Part shown: positions 3,850-5,511 of the stretch, piece by piece
How the letters are laid out: each line of letters opens with the position of its first letter
Position numbering within the stretch: position 1 is the stretch's first letter
Assembly: GCA_003647035.1 (NCBI GenBank)
Contig: QMMB01000249.1
Span: forward strand, 1 to 5,511
DNA length: 5,511 bases
From: Deltaproteobacteria bacterium
GTDB taxonomy: Bacteria; Myxococcota_A; Polyangia; Polyangiales; Houyiibacteriaceae
Reading direction: 5' to 3'
Notes under the pieces: model-generated
Databases searched by the model: none
The model's input: the letters and a program-made list of their open reading frames with translations, nothing else
Told to the model about the DNA's origin: nothing
Position numbers and translations under genes: made by a program

Positions 3850-5511
3850 GTGGCCCGTTTTATCGACGAGCTCAAGCGTACGCATTCCTGTGGTGAACTG
3901 AGAGAAGAGAACATCGGTCAGGAGATCGTCCTCTTCGGATGGGTGCAGAACCGACGCGACCACGGCGGTTGCATCTTCATCGACCTGCGGGACCGCGACG
4001 GGCTGACCCAGGTGATCTTCGACCCAGAGACGACTGACAAGGCTGCCTTCGAAACCGCGGACAAGGCGCGCTCAGAGTGGGTGCTGGGCCTGCGCGGCAA
4101 GGTGCGGGACCGCGGCACGAAGGACGACGGCACGAGCCTTCGCAACCCGCGACTCTCGACTGGCGCAATCGAAGTCATCGCGCTCGAGGCGACGGTCTTC
4201 AACAAGGCCGAAACGCCCCCATTCGAGATCGAGGACCAGATCACGACCGGTGAGGACAAGCGCCTCCAGTACCGCTATCTCGATCTGCGACGCCCCAGCC
4301 TCCAGAAGAACATGGTGATGCGGAGCAAGCTCAACCATGAAACACGCAACTACTTCAACGACGGCGGCTTCCTCGAGATCGAAACGCCGTTCATGGTCAA
4401 GTACACGCCGGGCGGCGCGCGAAACTTCCTGGTCCCGTCGCGACTCTACGGGGGCCATTTCTATGCGCTCGCCGAGAGCCCACAGCTCTACAAGCAGCTG
4501 TTGATGTGCGCCGGCTACGACAAGTACTACCAGATCGTCCGGTGCTTCCGGGACGAGGACCTGCGCATCGATCGGCAGCCCGAGTTCACCCAGGTCGACG
4601 TCGAGATGTCGTTCATCAACCAGGACGACCTGTTCAAGGTGCTCGAAGGGCTCGTGTTCCGGCTTTGGAAAGAGGTCCTGGGCATCGACCTGCTCGAACG
4701 GTACCCGAATGGCGAGTTTCCTCGGCTTCCGTTCGCGGACTCCATGGAGCGTTTCGGCAACGATAAGCCCGACATGCGCTTCGGCATGGAGCACGTGGAC
4801 ATCACCGACCTGACCATCGAACATGGCGGCGGTGGCATCGGCATGTTGGAGCCGATCGCGAAGAAGTTCAGCGAGGGCGCGTATCGTCGGGACCTTCCGA
4901 CGGAGATCGTGAAAGCGATGGTGGTGCCCTCGGGTCACGGCTTCTCACGCAAAGACCTCGATGCGCTCGAAAAGTACGTTCGTCAGATGGGCGCCAAGGG
5001 TCTGGCGCGCGCCAAGGTCGATGGCGAGGGCAACTGGCTGCAAAGCCCGCTCGCGAAAATGGTCACCCCCGAGTTCCGCAAGGCGGTGAACGAAGCGGTC
5101 GACGCCAAGGACGGCGATCTGATTTTTTTCCAGTTCGGGGCCACGCAAAAGGTCCACACCGTGATGGCCAACCTACGCCTTCACGTCGCGCGCAAGCTCG
5201 GGATGATTCCGGAGACGGGAAGCGCTGGCGAGTGGAACTTCCTCTGGGTCGTCGACCCGCCGATGTTCGAGCGCAACGAAGAAAAGAAGCGCTGGGAAGC
5301 CGCGCACCAAATCTTCACGCGCCCGCACGACGACTGCATCGAGCTCCTCGATAGCGACCCCGGCAACGTGCGTTGCTATCGCTACGACCTCGTGCTCAAC
5401 GGCTTTGAGATAGCGGGCGGCTCGATTCGTCTGCACGATCCCGAGGTTCAGAAGAAGGTCTTCGAAGTCATCGGCCTAAGCGACGAGGAAGCGCGCGAGA
5501 AGTTCGGCTTC
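3850..5511 (+). CDS. aspS: Aspartyl-tRNA synthetase, bacterial type (C-terminus cut by right window edge)
   Basis: This class IIb synthetase activates aspartate with ATP and loads it on tRNA-Asp in the cytoplasm. The first 554 residues are visible; bacterial AspRS is usually about 590. The OB-fold anticodon-binding domain (about 1-120) includes GWVQNRRDHGG (30-40). The catalytic core has motif 1 near 164-182 (P180) and motif 2 FRDEDLRIDRQPEFTQ (233-248). The bacterial GAD insertion lies roughly between 300 and 430. NGFEIAGGSIRLHD (517-530) precedes motif 3, which falls beyond the window. Aspartate-site residues corresponding to E. coli Ser193, Gln195 and Lys198 are kept as S210, Q212 and K215. 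Two loop residues differ from the usual bacterial TPEGARD: the segment reads TPGGARN (186-192), so the Glu equivalent to E. coli Glu171 is G188 and the Asp is N192. H38 in RRDHGG is the residue found in non-discriminating enzymes that also charge tRNA-Asn. The GTG start has a strong Shine-Dalgarno. Identification is certain. Confidence 0.98.
   Translation, partial: MARFIDELKRTHSCGELREENIGQEIVLFGWVQNRRDHGGCIFIDLRDRDGLTQVIFDPETTDKAAFETADKARSEWVLGLRGKVRDRGTKDDGTSLRNPRLSTGAIEVIALEATVFNKAETPPFEIEDQITTGEDKRLQYRYLDLRRPSLQKNMVMRSKLNHETRNYFNDGGFLEIETPFMVKYTPGGARNFLVPSRLYGGHFYALAESPQLYKQLLMCAGYDKYYQIVRCFRDEDLRIDRQPEFTQVDVEMSFINQDDLFKVLEGLVFRLWKEVLGIDLLERYPNGEFPRLPFADSMERFGNDKPDMRFGMEHVDITDLTIEHGGGGIGMLEPIAKKFSEGAYRRDLPTEIVKAMVVPSGHGFSRKDLDALEKYVRQMGAKGLARAKVDGEGNWLQSPLAKMVTPEFRKAVNEAVDAKDGDLIFFQFGATQKVHTVMANLRLHVARKLGMIPETGSAGEWNFLWVVDPPMFERNEEKKRWEAAHQIFTRPHDDCIELLDSDPGNVRCYRYDLVLNGFEIAGGSIRLHDPEVQKKVFEVIGLSDEEAREKFGF

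Noticed and set aside
3682..3963. N-terminal extension of the zinc-ribbon gene in the same open frame
   Set aside because: It overlaps aspS, shows no recognisable sequence, and a good Shine-Dalgarno lies just before the ATG at 3681.
4072..4938. 288-residue minus-strand open frame inside aspS
   Set aside because: It is opposite a certain aspS coding region; long antisense frames are expected in GC-rich genes, and its sequence shows no family motif.
1..5511. Mobile element, CRISPR array, tRNA/rRNA gene or defence system
   Set aside because: No repeat arrays, transposase or integrase motifs, terminal inverted repeats or RNA gene sequences were seen, and the coding regions account for nearly all of the window.

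Overview
The window is a GC-rich stretch of bacterial chromosome. G or C is strongly favoured at third codon positions, and genes lie close together on both strands. The contents are mainly translation genes: ribosomal protein S4 (rpsD), the S12 methylthiotransferase RimO, and aspartyl-tRNA synthetase (aspS, cut by the right edge). Between and beside them are a predicted outer-membrane lipoprotein, a small zinc-ribbon membrane protein, and the start of a family 2 glycosyltransferase (cut by the left edge). The zinc-free type of S4, the wording of the RimO and AspRS motifs, and the base composition suggest Myxococcota or a related former deltaproteobacterium. That placement is inference from recalled family sequences; no marker here settles it.

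Layout from left to right. Positions 1-864 are read on the minus strand: rpsD (244-864), followed 1 base after its stop by the glycosyltransferase (1-242), which has no ordinary start codon. Positions 865-1024 are a divergent intergenic region. It carries a reasonable sigma-70-like promoter, a small leader hairpin and a Shine-Dalgarno site for rpsD, but no clear promoter for rimO. Positions 1025-3156 are read on the plus strand: rimO, then a lipoprotein gene whose GTG start overlaps the rimO stop (GTGA), so the two probably form one translationally coupled unit. Positions 3160-3681 hold the zinc-ribbon membrane protein on the minus strand, converging on the lipoprotein gene with only 3 bases between stops. 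Positions 3682-3849 are a second divergent intergenic region with weak promoter-like sequences and a hairpin just before the aspS ribosome binding site. Positions 3850-5511 are aspS, which ends just before its third class II motif.

How the genes relate: S4 and S12 both belong to the accuracy centre of the 30S subunit, and here the S4 gene is back to back with the gene for the S12-modifying enzyme. AspRS adds a third translation function. The two envelope-type proteins have no function I can assign. I see no mobile element, CRISPR array, tRNA, rRNA, toxin-antitoxin pair or defence system, and I do not think the window holds an undescribed system. The points most worth checking are the missing start codon of the glycosyltransferase, the unusual substrate-loop residues and the His signature in AspRS, rpsD standing outside the alpha operon, and the rimO-lipoprotein coupling.
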